From: Actinomycetes bacterium
GTDB taxonomy: Bacteria > Actinomycetota > Thermoleophilia > Gaiellales > Gaiellaceae
Direction of reading: 5' to 3'
NCBI GenBank assembly: GCA_030624785.1
Contig: JAUXJK010000049.1
Span: 1 to 9,801 of the forward strand
Length of the DNA stretch: 9,801 nt
A program made the translations under genes and the position numbers. The notes under the pieces were generated by a model. It saw only the letters and a list, made by a program, of their open reading frames with translations. It was not told the DNA's origin and searched no databases. This document shows positions 1-6,340 of this stretch, one piece after another (the stretch's first letter is position 1; every line of letters starts with the position of its first letter).

Positions 1-342
1 AGGGCGGCCTACGGGACGATGCGCGAAGCTTTTCGCGACGTCGACATCCTGTGCGCTCCGACGATGCCCGTTCTTCCGCCGCGGATCGGCGAAGATACCG
101 TCGAGCTAAACGGTCGAACGACCCTGTATCGGTTGACGATCATTCCCTACAACTCACCGTGGAGTCTCGTCGGGCTGCCGGTGCTCAGCGTGCCGTGCGG
201 CTTCGTGGACGGAATGCCCGTTGGAATGGCGCTGATCGGCTGGCGCTTCGCGGAGTCGACTGTGTTTCAGGCAGGGCATGCGTATCAGCAGGCCACGGAT
301 TGGCACTCCCGCGAGCCAGCACTCACCTCTACGACCAACTAG
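1..342 (+). CDS. Amidase-signature family enzyme, C-terminal part (5' end off window)
   Basis: The frame is open from the first base and ends at the TAG at 340-342, so about 113 C-terminal residues are visible. They show the usual end of amidase-signature (GatA/AtzF-like) hydrolases: an early D-I-L-x-x-P-T-M-P block, then N-S-P-W-S-L-V-G-L-P-V-L-S-V-P-C-G, then a G-M-P-V-G-M-A-L-I-G strand and a final A-T-D-W-H helix end. The family hydrolyses amide bonds with a Ser-cisSer-Lys triad, but that triad lies upstream of this fragment and cannot be checked. The substrate cannot be told from this part; GatA, allophanate hydrolase and generic amidases all share these blocks. The next gene begins 9 bases downstream with its ribosome site overlapping this stop, so the two are probably co-transcribed. 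Confidence 0.85.
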   Translation, partial: RAAYGTMREAFRDVDILCAPTMPVLPPRIGEDTVELNGRTTLYRLTIIPYNSPWSLVGLPVLSVPCGFVDGMPVGMALIGWRFAESTVFQAGHAYQQATDWHSREPALTSTTN

Positions 343-345
343 GAG
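341..345 (+). promoter_or_regulatory. Shine-Dalgarno site of the dehydrogenase gene
   Basis: AGGAG lies 6 bases before the ATG at 352 and overlaps the TAG stop of the amidase gene. The placement fixes the start of the dehydrogenase and suggests translational coupling with the amidase. Confidence 0.7.
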
Positions 346-351
346 CTATCG

Positions 352-1335
352 ATGCGTGCAGCCATCATCAACCAGCTGGGCGTGTCGCCCTCCGAAGGGG
401 AACATCCCGCCCCGGTTCGTTCGAGTGGCCACACCCTTATCGAGGTTCTCGCGGCGCCGCTCAATCCAGTCGACATAGCCGTCGGCTCCGGTCGTTTCTT
501 TGCCGGAAACCCGGACGCCCCGTACGTTCCCTGTGTCGAGGCTGTCGGACGGGTTGTCGAATCTGACTCTTTCGCCGTCGGCTCCCTGATCTACGCAGGG
601 ATGGAGGGTATGGGTCTGAACCGCGATGGGGGCGGCGCCGAACTAGCGCTGGCGAGTGACGATGGATCGGTCGAGCTTCCACCTGACACCGACCCTGCTG
701 TCGCTGGATCACTCGGCGTTGCGGGCCTGGCCGCGTGGCTGCCGCTTGCGTGGCGTGCCCCCGTACAGGAAGGCGAGACGGTACTCATCCTCGGAGCGAC
801 AGGCACTTTGGGACTCATTGCCGTCCAGGCGGCGAAACTTCTTGGCGCCGGTCGCGTGGTAGCCGCTGGCCGACGACCGGAGGGGCTTGCGCGCGCGGCT
901 GCGCACGGAGCGGACGCCACCGTTCAGATCGATACGTTTGGCACTGACGCTCCGCAGACGCTGACCGAGGCGCTTGCAGAGGCCTGCGGGGGTGACGGCC
1001 CCTCGCTTGTGATCGATCCGCTCTGGGGCGAGCCGTTCGTAGCCGCACTCGGCGCCGCGGCGCCAGGTGCGCGGTTCGTGCAACTCGGTCAATCGGCCGG
1101 GCCGGAGGCCGTCGTTGCCTCAGGCTTGGTCCGCGGAAAGGCTGTCGACATTCTTGGCTTCACCAACTTCAAGGTTCCGCGAGACGTGTTGAACGCAGCA
1201 CTCCTGACGCTGGTCGAGCACGCATCCGCGGGGCGAATCGAGTTTGATATCGAGCGGGTTCCGCTCGCTCAGGTCGGCGCTGCATGGGATCGCCAGGCAA
1301 GCGGCGTCGACACCAAACTGGTGCTCGTCCCGTAG
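352..1335 (+). CDS. Zinc-free medium-chain dehydrogenase, quinone oxidoreductase-like
   Basis: This 327-residue protein matches the usual length of quinone oxidoreductase-like members of the medium-chain dehydrogenase/reductase superfamily. Residues 1-120 form the GroES-like substrate domain, including A-P-L-N-P-V-D (35-41) and a P-Y-V-P-C-V-E-A-V-G-R-V-V segment (57-69). The cysteine and histidine ligands of the zinc alcohol dehydrogenases are absent. Residues 142-172 form a Rossmann fold with G-A-T-G-T-L-G (148-154), typical of NADPH-dependent quinone or enone reductases, followed by A-G-R-R-P (172-176), whose arginines could suit the NADPH 2'-phosphate. The C-terminal D-T-K-L-V-L-V-P ending is standard for the family. 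The likely reaction is NADPH-linked reduction of a quinone or an activated double bond; the substrate is unknown. The start is well supported by AGGAG 6 bases upstream. It probably shares an operon with the amidase and the MFS transporter. Confidence 0.88.
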   Translation: MRAAIINQLGVSPSEGEHPAPVRSSGHTLIEVLAAPLNPVDIAVGSGRFFAGNPDAPYVPCVEAVGRVVESDSFAVGSLIYAGMEGMGLNRDGGGAELALASDDGSVELPPDTDPAVAGSLGVAGLAAWLPLAWRAPVQEGETVLILGATGTLGLIAVQAAKLLGAGRVVAAGRRPEGLARAAAHGADATVQIDTFGTDAPQTLTEALAEACGGDGPSLVIDPLWGEPFVAALGAAAPGARFVQLGQSAGPEAVVASGLVRGKAVDILGFTNFKVPRDVLNAALLTLVEHASAGRIEFDIERVPLAQVGAAWDRQASGVDTKLVLVP

Positions 1336-2537
1336 CTACACGACTGCTCCAGCGCAACGCGCGGGCTTCGTTCGCGGCTGCGCTGCTCGGGCTCGCGCTC
1401 GGGTTCAACTTCGGCAATATCGGTCCGATCGCCGAGCGCGTATCGGTCGACTACGGAATCGGCCTGGCGGCCGTTGGTGTCATGACGATGCTGCTGGCGC
1501 TTGCGCACTCAGCCGTCCAGATTCCGAGCGGCCGCGTGGTCGATCGCGTGCGGCCCCGGCAGGCTGCGCTTGCCGGTCTCGGGATCGTCTTGGTGTGCAA
1601 CGCGCTTGCGCTGATCGCTCCAGAGCCATGGCTCGCATTGCCGTTGCGTGATCTGATGGGAGTCGGCACGGGGTTGGGCTTCATCGCGGGAACGCAGTAC
1701 ATCCGAGAGATCGGGGCAGTGGCCCAGGGCGTCTTCGGCGGCGCTGCTCTCGGCGGTGCCGGTCTGGCGGTCGCAGTGATGCCCGCGATCTCTGACGCAT
1801 TTGACACATGGAGATCTCCGTGGCTTGTCGGCATTGTCCTGGTGTTGGTGAGCATGGCCGTTTTCGTCATTTCGCCTCGCGGCCCGACAGCCGTTCGGCG
1901 CTCCGTCGTGAAGCGCGCCACCCAACAGGTCTCTAGTCGACCTCTCTTTCGCGATCCTGGTCTCTATCGCCTCGCAGCGATGCACGCGGCGGGGATGGGT
2001 CTGGCGATCGTGGTCGCCAATTGGGTCGTAACGTTGCTCACTCGCACCGGCGATCTCGATATCCAGCTCGCCGGCGTCCTGGGTTCGCTCACGCTGCTGC
2101 TAGGGATAGCCACGCGTCCACTGGGTGGTTGGATCCTGCACAACCGCCCGTTGCGCCTACGCGCATCGCTCGTTGCGAGCATGACGGTCTGTGCCGCAGG
2201 AACCATGCTGCTAGCGACAGGCGGGCCTCTAGCGGTCGTTGTCCTTGGAGCCGTAATGATCGGCCTCGGTGCGGGCATCCCGTTCGCGCCGGCATTCACG
2301 GGTGCAGCGCTGCGCCGCCCGGAAGCCCCTGGTACTGCCGTAGGACTCGTCAATACGCTCGGCAACGGTGTCGTCGTCGTGGGGACACCGCTGCTCGGCC
2401 TCTCCTTCTCCCTGCCATCCGACGGGCGAATTGGCTTCGCCATTGTGGCCGTTATCTGGCTTGGAGCGCTTCTTGCACTTCCGAGCAATGAGGAACTCGG
2501 TATTCGGGTCGGTGGGCAGGCTCGAGGGTCGCAATGA
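1284..2537 (+). CDS. Major facilitator superfamily transporter
   Basis: The 417-residue protein alternates hydrophobic helices and short loops across its length, consistent with 12 membrane segments. A degenerate MFS motif A, P-S-G-R-V-V-D-R-V-R-P-R (81-92), lies between helices 2 and 3. A longer basic loop (about residues 199-225, S-P-R-G-P-T-A-V-R-R) separates the two six-helix halves. It should act in the cytoplasmic membrane as a secondary transporter; the substrate cannot be read from the sequence. The ATG at 1284 puts the first 52 bases inside the dehydrogenase gene. The first helix begins only near residue 29, and no ATG, GTG or TTG in frame was seen between 1284 and that helix, although a CTG at 1344 exists. 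The ribosome site before 1284 is weak (AGG about 10 bases upstream), so the exact start is uncertain. Its role may be import or export of a compound handled by the amidase and dehydrogenase (inference from position). Confidence 0.85.
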   Translation: MGSPGKRRRHQTGARPVATRLLQRNARASFAAALLGLALGFNFGNIGPIAERVSVDYGIGLAAVGVMTMLLALAHSAVQIPSGRVVDRVRPRQAALAGLGIVLVCNALALIAPEPWLALPLRDLMGVGTGLGFIAGTQYIREIGAVAQGVFGGAALGGAGLAVAVMPAISDAFDTWRSPWLVGIVLVLVSMAVFVISPRGPTAVRRSVVKRATQQVSSRPLFRDPGLYRLAAMHAAGMGLAIVVANWVVTLLTRTGDLDIQLAGVLGSLTLLLGIATRPLGGWILHNRPLRLRASLVASMTVCAAGTMLLATGGPLAVVVLGAVMIGLGAGIPFAPAFTGAALRRPEAPGTAVGLVNTLGNGVVVVGTPLLGLSFSLPSDGRIGFAIVAVIWLGALLALPSNEELGIRVGGQARGSQ

Positions 2538-2601
2538 AGGCCGTCAATGGGATCCTGGCGCGCCGCGAGCACTGCTTGTGGCAACCGTTGCCCGTTTCGA
2601 A

Positions 2602-2631
2602 TTGCCGTCCGGGAACCGGGCCGACTAGTCT
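2602..2631 (+). promoter_or_regulatory. Candidate sigma-A-type promoter of the oxidase operon
   Basis: TTGCCG at 2602-2607 and TAGTCT at 2626-2631 are 18 bases apart. The -35 element matches TTGACA at 4 of 6 positions. The -10 element keeps the key T, A and final T. Transcription would begin near 2638, about 20 bases before the proposed GTG start of ctaC. The match is moderate and could arise by chance. Confidence 0.35.
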
Positions 2632-2652
2632 TCCGTGGCGCGAAACCGGGCC
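2614..2652 (+). repeat. Pair of 9-base direct repeats flanking the candidate -10 box
   Basis: AACCGGGCC occurs at 2614-2622 and again at 2644-2652. The two copies are 30 bases apart start to start, close to three helical turns, and sit on either side of the candidate -10 box at 2626-2631. This layout would suit a dimeric regulator or repressor. No known regulator is recognised from the sequence, and a GC-rich genome can produce such a pair by chance. Confidence 0.35.
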
Positions 2653-2657
2653 CTAGC

Positions 2658-3662
2658 GTGCGCAAAACGCTCTACATCCAACTGCTCTTACTGACCGTCG
2701 TAATCGGGGCGATTACGTTCGTGATCTCGCTTGTCGCCATTTCGTGGTTGCCCACGGTGGCGTCAGAGGAGGGAAAGCGGATCGACGACATCTACCTGTT
2801 TACGTCGGTCATCTGTATCGGCATCTTCGCTCTCGTTGCCGCCGTCACCGTCTATGCGGTCTTGAAGTTTCGCGCCGGGCCGGGAGATATGGAGGACGGA
2901 AAGCCCATTCATGGGCACACTGGCGTCGAGATCTTCTGGACAGTCATTCCTACGATTCTGGTTACGGTGATCGGTATCTGGAGCGCAGTCGTCGTTGTGC
3001 AGAACGACGATCTGCCCGATGACCATCGCATCGTCAACGTCGAGGCGCAGCAGTTTGCGTGGTCGTTCTCCTACATCGACGAACGCGACGGCCTCAATGG
3101 CATGCAGGTAGGAGAGCTGGTCGTTCGCGTGAACGAGCCTGTGGAGCTTCACATGAGATCGCCCGACGTAATCCACGCCTTCTGGGTGCCCGAGTGGCGC
3201 CAAAAACAGGACGTTGTGCCCGGGATCACAACCTTCTATCGGATTACCCCGACCTTGGAGGGCACGTTCCCGATCATTTGTACAGAGCTTTGCGGCCTCG
3301 GACATTCGGTTATGCGAAATCAGGTGAGAGTTCTTAGCGACGCCGACTTTGATGCCTGGGTGGCGGATCAGCAGCAAGCCGTCGACTCGGGCGGCGCTAC
3401 CCTTGGCCAGTCGGTGTTCCAGAACCAGGGCTGTGCTGCGTGCCACACGCTGTCGGCTGCCGATGCGACCGGCGCCGTCGGACCCGACCTCGATAGTGTT
3501 CTCGCCGGTCAGAGCGCCGAGGAAATAAGGCAGTCGATCGTGGATCCGAATGACGTGATTTCAGAGGGTTTTGCCGAGGGCGTGATGCCGCCCTACGGCG
3601 CCGTTCCCGAGGACCAACTCGACGCGCTCGTTGAGTACCTCGTAACCGAAGCAGGCGGATAA
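2658..3662 (+). CDS. ctaC: Cytochrome c oxidase subunit II with fused cytochrome c domain (caa3 type)
   Basis: Subunit II accepts electrons from cytochrome c and passes them through CuA to subunit I. From the GTG at 2658 the protein has 334 residues. Hydrophobic segments lie at about 7-31, 46-70 and 91-114; the first may be a signal peptide or an anchor. The CuA domain shows all ligands: His173 (D-V-I-H-A-F-W-V-P), Cys208, Glu210, Cys212, His216 and Met219. A class I cytochrome c domain follows at about 247-334, with heme motif C-A-A-C-H (259-263) and axial Met310 in G-V-M-P-P-Y. Such a fusion defines caa3 oxidases, in which the enzyme carries its own cytochrome c. I chose GTG 2658 over the in-frame ATG at 2547 because homologues I know begin at M-R-[KR]-T-L and the upstream residues look non-coding. 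No clear ribosome site precedes 2658, so the start is less certain than the identity. ctaD begins 5 bases after the stop. Confidence 0.93.
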   Translation: MRKTLYIQLLLLTVVIGAITFVISLVAISWLPTVASEEGKRIDDIYLFTSVICIGIFALVAAVTVYAVLKFRAGPGDMEDGKPIHGHTGVEIFWTVIPTILVTVIGIWSAVVVVQNDDLPDDHRIVNVEAQQFAWSFSYIDERDGLNGMQVGELVVRVNEPVELHMRSPDVIHAFWVPEWRQKQDVVPGITTFYRITPTLEGTFPIICTELCGLGHSVMRNQVRVLSDADFDAWVADQQQAVDSGGATLGQSVFQNQGCAACHTLSAADATGAVGPDLDSVLAGQSAEEIRQSIVDPNDVISEGFAEGVMPPYGAVPEDQLDALVEYLVTEAGG

Positions 3663-3667
3663 GCGAC

Positions 3668-5629
3668 GTGTCGACCCACACGATTGAGCACGGAGAACAC
3701 GAGGTTGGTCATGCGCCCTCGCCGCCTGACCGGCGGAACCTTCTGCAGAGGCCTGGCTGGATCCGAGGAGCTCTCTATACCGCCATCGGATTCGGAATCG
3801 CCACGGCGTTCGTCACGGGTATCCGATCTCTTGGCGACCTCGACCCCGTGTGGGAGCTCGACGTTCTGCTCACCGCATGGACGGTCATCGTGCCGCTGGC
3901 GTTCCTCGCCGGCATGGGCGTATTCAGCTACTGGATCTACTGGGTAACCGGCAAACCGACGCAACCCGAAGATCACTCGGGCCACGGCGCCGAGTCGTGG
4001 AAGGACTATTTCCGCGTCAACACGGATCACAAGGTGATTGGTGTCCAGTACCTGATCACGGTCTTCTTCTTCTTCATCATCGGTGGTCTGATGGCCATGT
4101 TCATTCGAGCCGAGCTCGCAGAACCCGGCACGCAACTGATCGACCCGAACGCGTTCAATGGCTTCACGTCCGTGCATGCGACGTTGATGATCTTCCTCTT
4201 CGTGGTGCCCGTGTTCGCAGGGCTCGGCAACTACGTCATTCCGATCATGATCGGTGCTACGGATATGGCGTTCCCACGGCTGAATGCGCTGTCCTTCTGG
4301 ATGCTGCCGATCGCCGGGTTCATCATTCTCGCGAGCTTCCTGCTTCCAGGTGGCGCGTTCTCAGCTGGCTGGACGAACTATGCGCCGTTGGCAACGCAAC
4401 AGCCCGACTCGAACCTGATGTTCCAGATGGGAGTGCAGTGGGCCGGAGCCTCGTCGATTGCGACGGCGCTCAACTTTCTCGTGACGATTATCACGATGCG
4501 TGCGCCAGGCATGACTTTCTTTCGGATGCCGCTCCTCGTATGGGCCAACTTCACAACGTCGACTCTCGTCGTGCTCGCGACACCGTTTATCGCGGGCTCA
4601 CAGTTCCTCTTGATGTTCGATCGTGTCCTTCACACCAACTTCTTCGAGGTCGCGGGCGGTGGTTACGTCGTCGGCTATCAACACATCTTCTGGTTCTACT
4701 CGCACCCGGCTGTCTACATCATGTTGTTACCCGGGTTCGGGATCGTCTCTGAGGTCTTATCGGTGTTCGCGCGCAAGCCGATCTTTGGCTACCGATTAAT
4801 GGCGCTTTCGCTTGTAGCGATCTTATTCCTGGGCTTTTCCGTGTGGGCGCACCACATGTTCGTGGCGGGCATGGCTCCGTGGCTGCGCATACCCATGATG
4901 ATCACCACCCTGCTGATCGCCGTACCGACCGGCATCAAGGTCTTCAGCTGGTTAGCGACGTTATGGGAGGGGAGAATCCACTTCAAAACCCCGATGTTAT
5001 GGGCCGTAGGGTTCATATCGATGTTCGTCATCGGCGGGCTCTCGGGGATCATGTTGGGATCCGTCCCGATCGATCAACACGCAAGCGACACGTATTTCGT
5101 GGTCGCCCATATCCACTACGTCCTGTATGGCGGCTCGGTATTCACGATCTTCGCCGGGGTCTACTACTGGTTCCCCAAGATGACTGGGCGTATGTACAAC
5201 GAGGCGCTCGGGAAGGCGCACTTCTGGCTGACGTTCGTCGCATTCAACGTAACGTTCTTTGCTCAGCACTGGGTCGGGCTGCAAGGCATGCCTCGGAGGG
5301 TGGCGGACTACGACCCTGCGTTTGCTAACTGGAACATGATCAGCTCGATAGGTGGGTTCGTCCTTGGCGCCTCAACCCTGATCTTTCTCTACAACATGCT
5401 TGTCAGCTGGCGTTCGGGTGCGCCCGCTCCAGGCAACCCATGGCGCGCGCTGACGATCGAATGGCAGATCTCCTCGCCGCCCTCCAAGTACAACTTCGAT
5501 GAAATCCCACAGGTCGTAGGCGGTCCCTACGAGTACGGAGTTCCCGGCGCGCGCCACGTCGTCTTGAACGGTTCGCGCACGGTCGAGACCGAGAAGCCGG
5601 AGCCGGCCACAGCTGGGGCGGAGCACTGA
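3668..5629 (+). CDS. ctaD: Cytochrome c oxidase subunit I, heme-copper type A2
   Basis: This is the catalytic subunit that reduces O2 to water and pumps protons. The 653-residue protein has low-spin heme ligands His170 and His483, high-spin heme ligand His481, and CuB ligands His346, His395 and His396. Tyr350 is the expected cross-linked tyrosine (H-P-A-V-Y, 346-350). The K-channel Thr421 and Lys424 and the D-channel Asn188, Asp199 and Asn206 are present. The helix VI glutamate of type A1 enzymes is Ala348, and Tyr344-Ser345 precede His346. This Tyr-Ser signature defines type A2 oxidases such as the Thermus and Rhodothermus caa3 enzymes (established family knowledge). Before the usual first helix (about residue 125) lies a long extension with hydrophobic segments at about 34-52 and 64-93. 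The start is a GTG with a weak AGGCGG 9 bases upstream. Seven TTA codons cluster between codons 354 and 444. Confidence 0.96.
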   Translation: MSTHTIEHGEHEVGHAPSPPDRRNLLQRPGWIRGALYTAIGFGIATAFVTGIRSLGDLDPVWELDVLLTAWTVIVPLAFLAGMGVFSYWIYWVTGKPTQPEDHSGHGAESWKDYFRVNTDHKVIGVQYLITVFFFFIIGGLMAMFIRAELAEPGTQLIDPNAFNGFTSVHATLMIFLFVVPVFAGLGNYVIPIMIGATDMAFPRLNALSFWMLPIAGFIILASFLLPGGAFSAGWTNYAPLATQQPDSNLMFQMGVQWAGASSIATALNFLVTIITMRAPGMTFFRMPLLVWANFTTSTLVVLATPFIAGSQFLLMFDRVLHTNFFEVAGGGYVVGYQHIFWFYSHPAVYIMLLPGFGIVSEVLSVFARKPIFGYRLMALSLVAILFLGFSVWAHHMFVAGMAPWLRIPMMITTLLIAVPTGIKVFSWLATLWEGRIHFKTPMLWAVGFISMFVIGGLSGIMLGSVPIDQHASDTYFVVAHIHYVLYGGSVFTIFAGVYYWFPKMTGRMYNEALGKAHFWLTFVAFNVTFFAQHWVGLQGMPRRVADYDPAFANWNMISSIGGFVLGASTLIFLYNMLVSWRSGAPAPGNPWRALTIEWQISSPPSKYNFDEIPQVVGGPYEYGVPGARHVVLNGSRTVETEKPEPATAGAEH

Positions 5630-5632
5630 GGG

Positions 5633-5645
5633 ATCGCTCCGCGAT
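5633..5645 (+). other. Small hairpin between ctaD and ctaE
   Basis: ATCGC (5633-5637) and GCGAT (5641-5645) can pair around a TCC loop, with a further G-U pair outside. No run of T follows, so it does not look like a terminator. It sits in the 28-base gap between the ctaD stop and the ctaE start and could affect message stability or ctaE translation. A 5-base stem can occur by chance. Confidence 0.25.
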
Positions 5646-5657
5646 TCGCAGGCAATC

Positions 5658-6302
5658 ATGACAAGCATCGCTCACACCGACTCTGATCATGGGCACTCCC
5701 ACGATCACGAGGATCATCCGCCCGAGCAGTACTACAGCTCGAAGGTCGAGCCGCCAATACTCGGCATCTACCTGTTTCTGGCATCCGAGGCGATGCTCTT
5801 CGGCTCGTTCTTTGCGGCGTACTTCTTCGCCCGCGTCGCCGTCCCGCACGAGTTCTGGCCGCCTATTCGGCCGGGTACGAACGTGCAGTTCCAGCTGCCG
5901 GTCTTCCTGGCGCTGATCAACACGATCATTCTCGTAACCTCAAGTGTCACGGTCCACTGGGCCGTCACGTCACTCAAACGCAACTATCGGGCTGGTCTTA
6001 TCGCCGGTCTGTCGCTGACCGTGCTACTCGGACTCACTTTCCTTCTGATTCAAATTCGCGAGTACATGCGCATCGGTTTCAGCCCGCGTGACGAGGCATT
6101 TGGCTCGACGTTCTTCGGCCTGACAGGTCTACACGGCGCGCACGTATTCATGGGCTTGATGTTTCTCACGTTTGCGCTCATGCGTTCGATGAAAGGTCAC
6201 TATTCGGCCAAGCACCATCTCGGGTTGGAGCTTCCCGCTATCTACTGGCACTTCGTTGACGTCATGTGGATCGTCGTATACGTGATGGTCTACGTGGTCT
6301 GA
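5658..6302 (+). CDS. ctaE: Cytochrome c oxidase subunit III
   Basis: This 214-residue protein has five hydrophobic segments (about 34-58, 82-104, 112-133, 149-176 and 192-213), the short five-helix form of subunit III that lacks the two first helices of the mitochondrial type. Family marks are L-A-S-E-A-M-L-F-G-S-F-F with the conserved Glu44, the G-L-H-G-A-H-V-F-M-G block (157-166) and the closing Y-W-H-F-V-D-V-M-W-I-V-V-Y. Subunit III carries no metal; it stabilises subunit I and supports proton uptake. The ATG start has a weak AGG 5 bases upstream. The first 20 residues contain six histidines among Asp and Glu (H-G-H-S-H-D-H), which is unusual for this subunit. It is the third gene of the oxidase operon. 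Confidence 0.94.
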   Translation: MTSIAHTDSDHGHSHDHEDHPPEQYYSSKVEPPILGIYLFLASEAMLFGSFFAAYFFARVAVPHEFWPPIRPGTNVQFQLPVFLALINTIILVTSSVTVHWAVTSLKRNYRAGLIAGLSLTVLLGLTFLLIQIREYMRIGFSPRDEAFGSTFFGLTGLHGAHVFMGLMFLTFALMRSMKGHYSAKHHLGLELPAIYWHFVDVMWIVVYVMVYVV

Positions 6303-6326
6303 GCCTAGAACGCTGAGGAAGGCATC

Positions 6327-6331
6327 GGAGG
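6327..6331 (+). promoter_or_regulatory. Shine-Dalgarno site of the gene after ctaE
   Basis: GGAGG lies 9 bases before the GTG at 6341. It is the strongest ribosome site in the oxidase operon and supports both the GTG start and the reality of the uncharacterised gene. Confidence 0.7.
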
Positions 6332-6340
6332 CACCTCGGC

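Larger units (their letters stand above)
2538..2657 (+). other. Intergenic region before the oxidase operon
   Basis: This is the longest stretch without a confident gene in the window (120 bases). It is open in the ctaC frame from an ATG at 2547, but the 37 residues that would be added are rich in Arg, Cys and Gly and are unlike the N-terminus of any subunit II I know. I read it as the upstream control region of the oxidase operon. It holds a candidate promoter and a pair of 9-base direct repeats, listed separately. Confidence 0.55.

Noticed and set aside
2547..2657. In-frame ATG at 2547 as the start of ctaC, giving a 371-residue protein
   Set aside because: AAGG lies 6 bases upstream, but the added 37 residues are Arg-, Cys- and Gly-rich with no signal peptide character, and known subunit II proteins of this kind begin near the M-R-K-T-L at 2658.
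1964..2665. Long minus-strand open frame opposite the MFS gene and the ctaC upstream region
   Set aside because: The translation is rich in Arg, Pro, Ser and Thr without domain or membrane pattern, as expected of an antisense frame in GC-rich DNA. The plus strand carries a clear transporter.
2763..3446. 227-residue minus-strand open frame inside ctaC
   Set aside because: It is antisense to the CuA and cytochrome c domains and its sequence shows no recognisable family.
3593..4177. 194-residue minus-strand open frame across the ctaC-ctaD junction
   Set aside because: It is antisense to highly conserved oxidase sequence and has a composition dominated by Arg, Glu and Asp without structure.
3850..4752. 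300-residue plus-strand open frame inside ctaD
   Set aside because: It is an out-of-frame copy of ctaD with a random-looking Arg- and His-rich product, while the ctaD frame holds every metal ligand.
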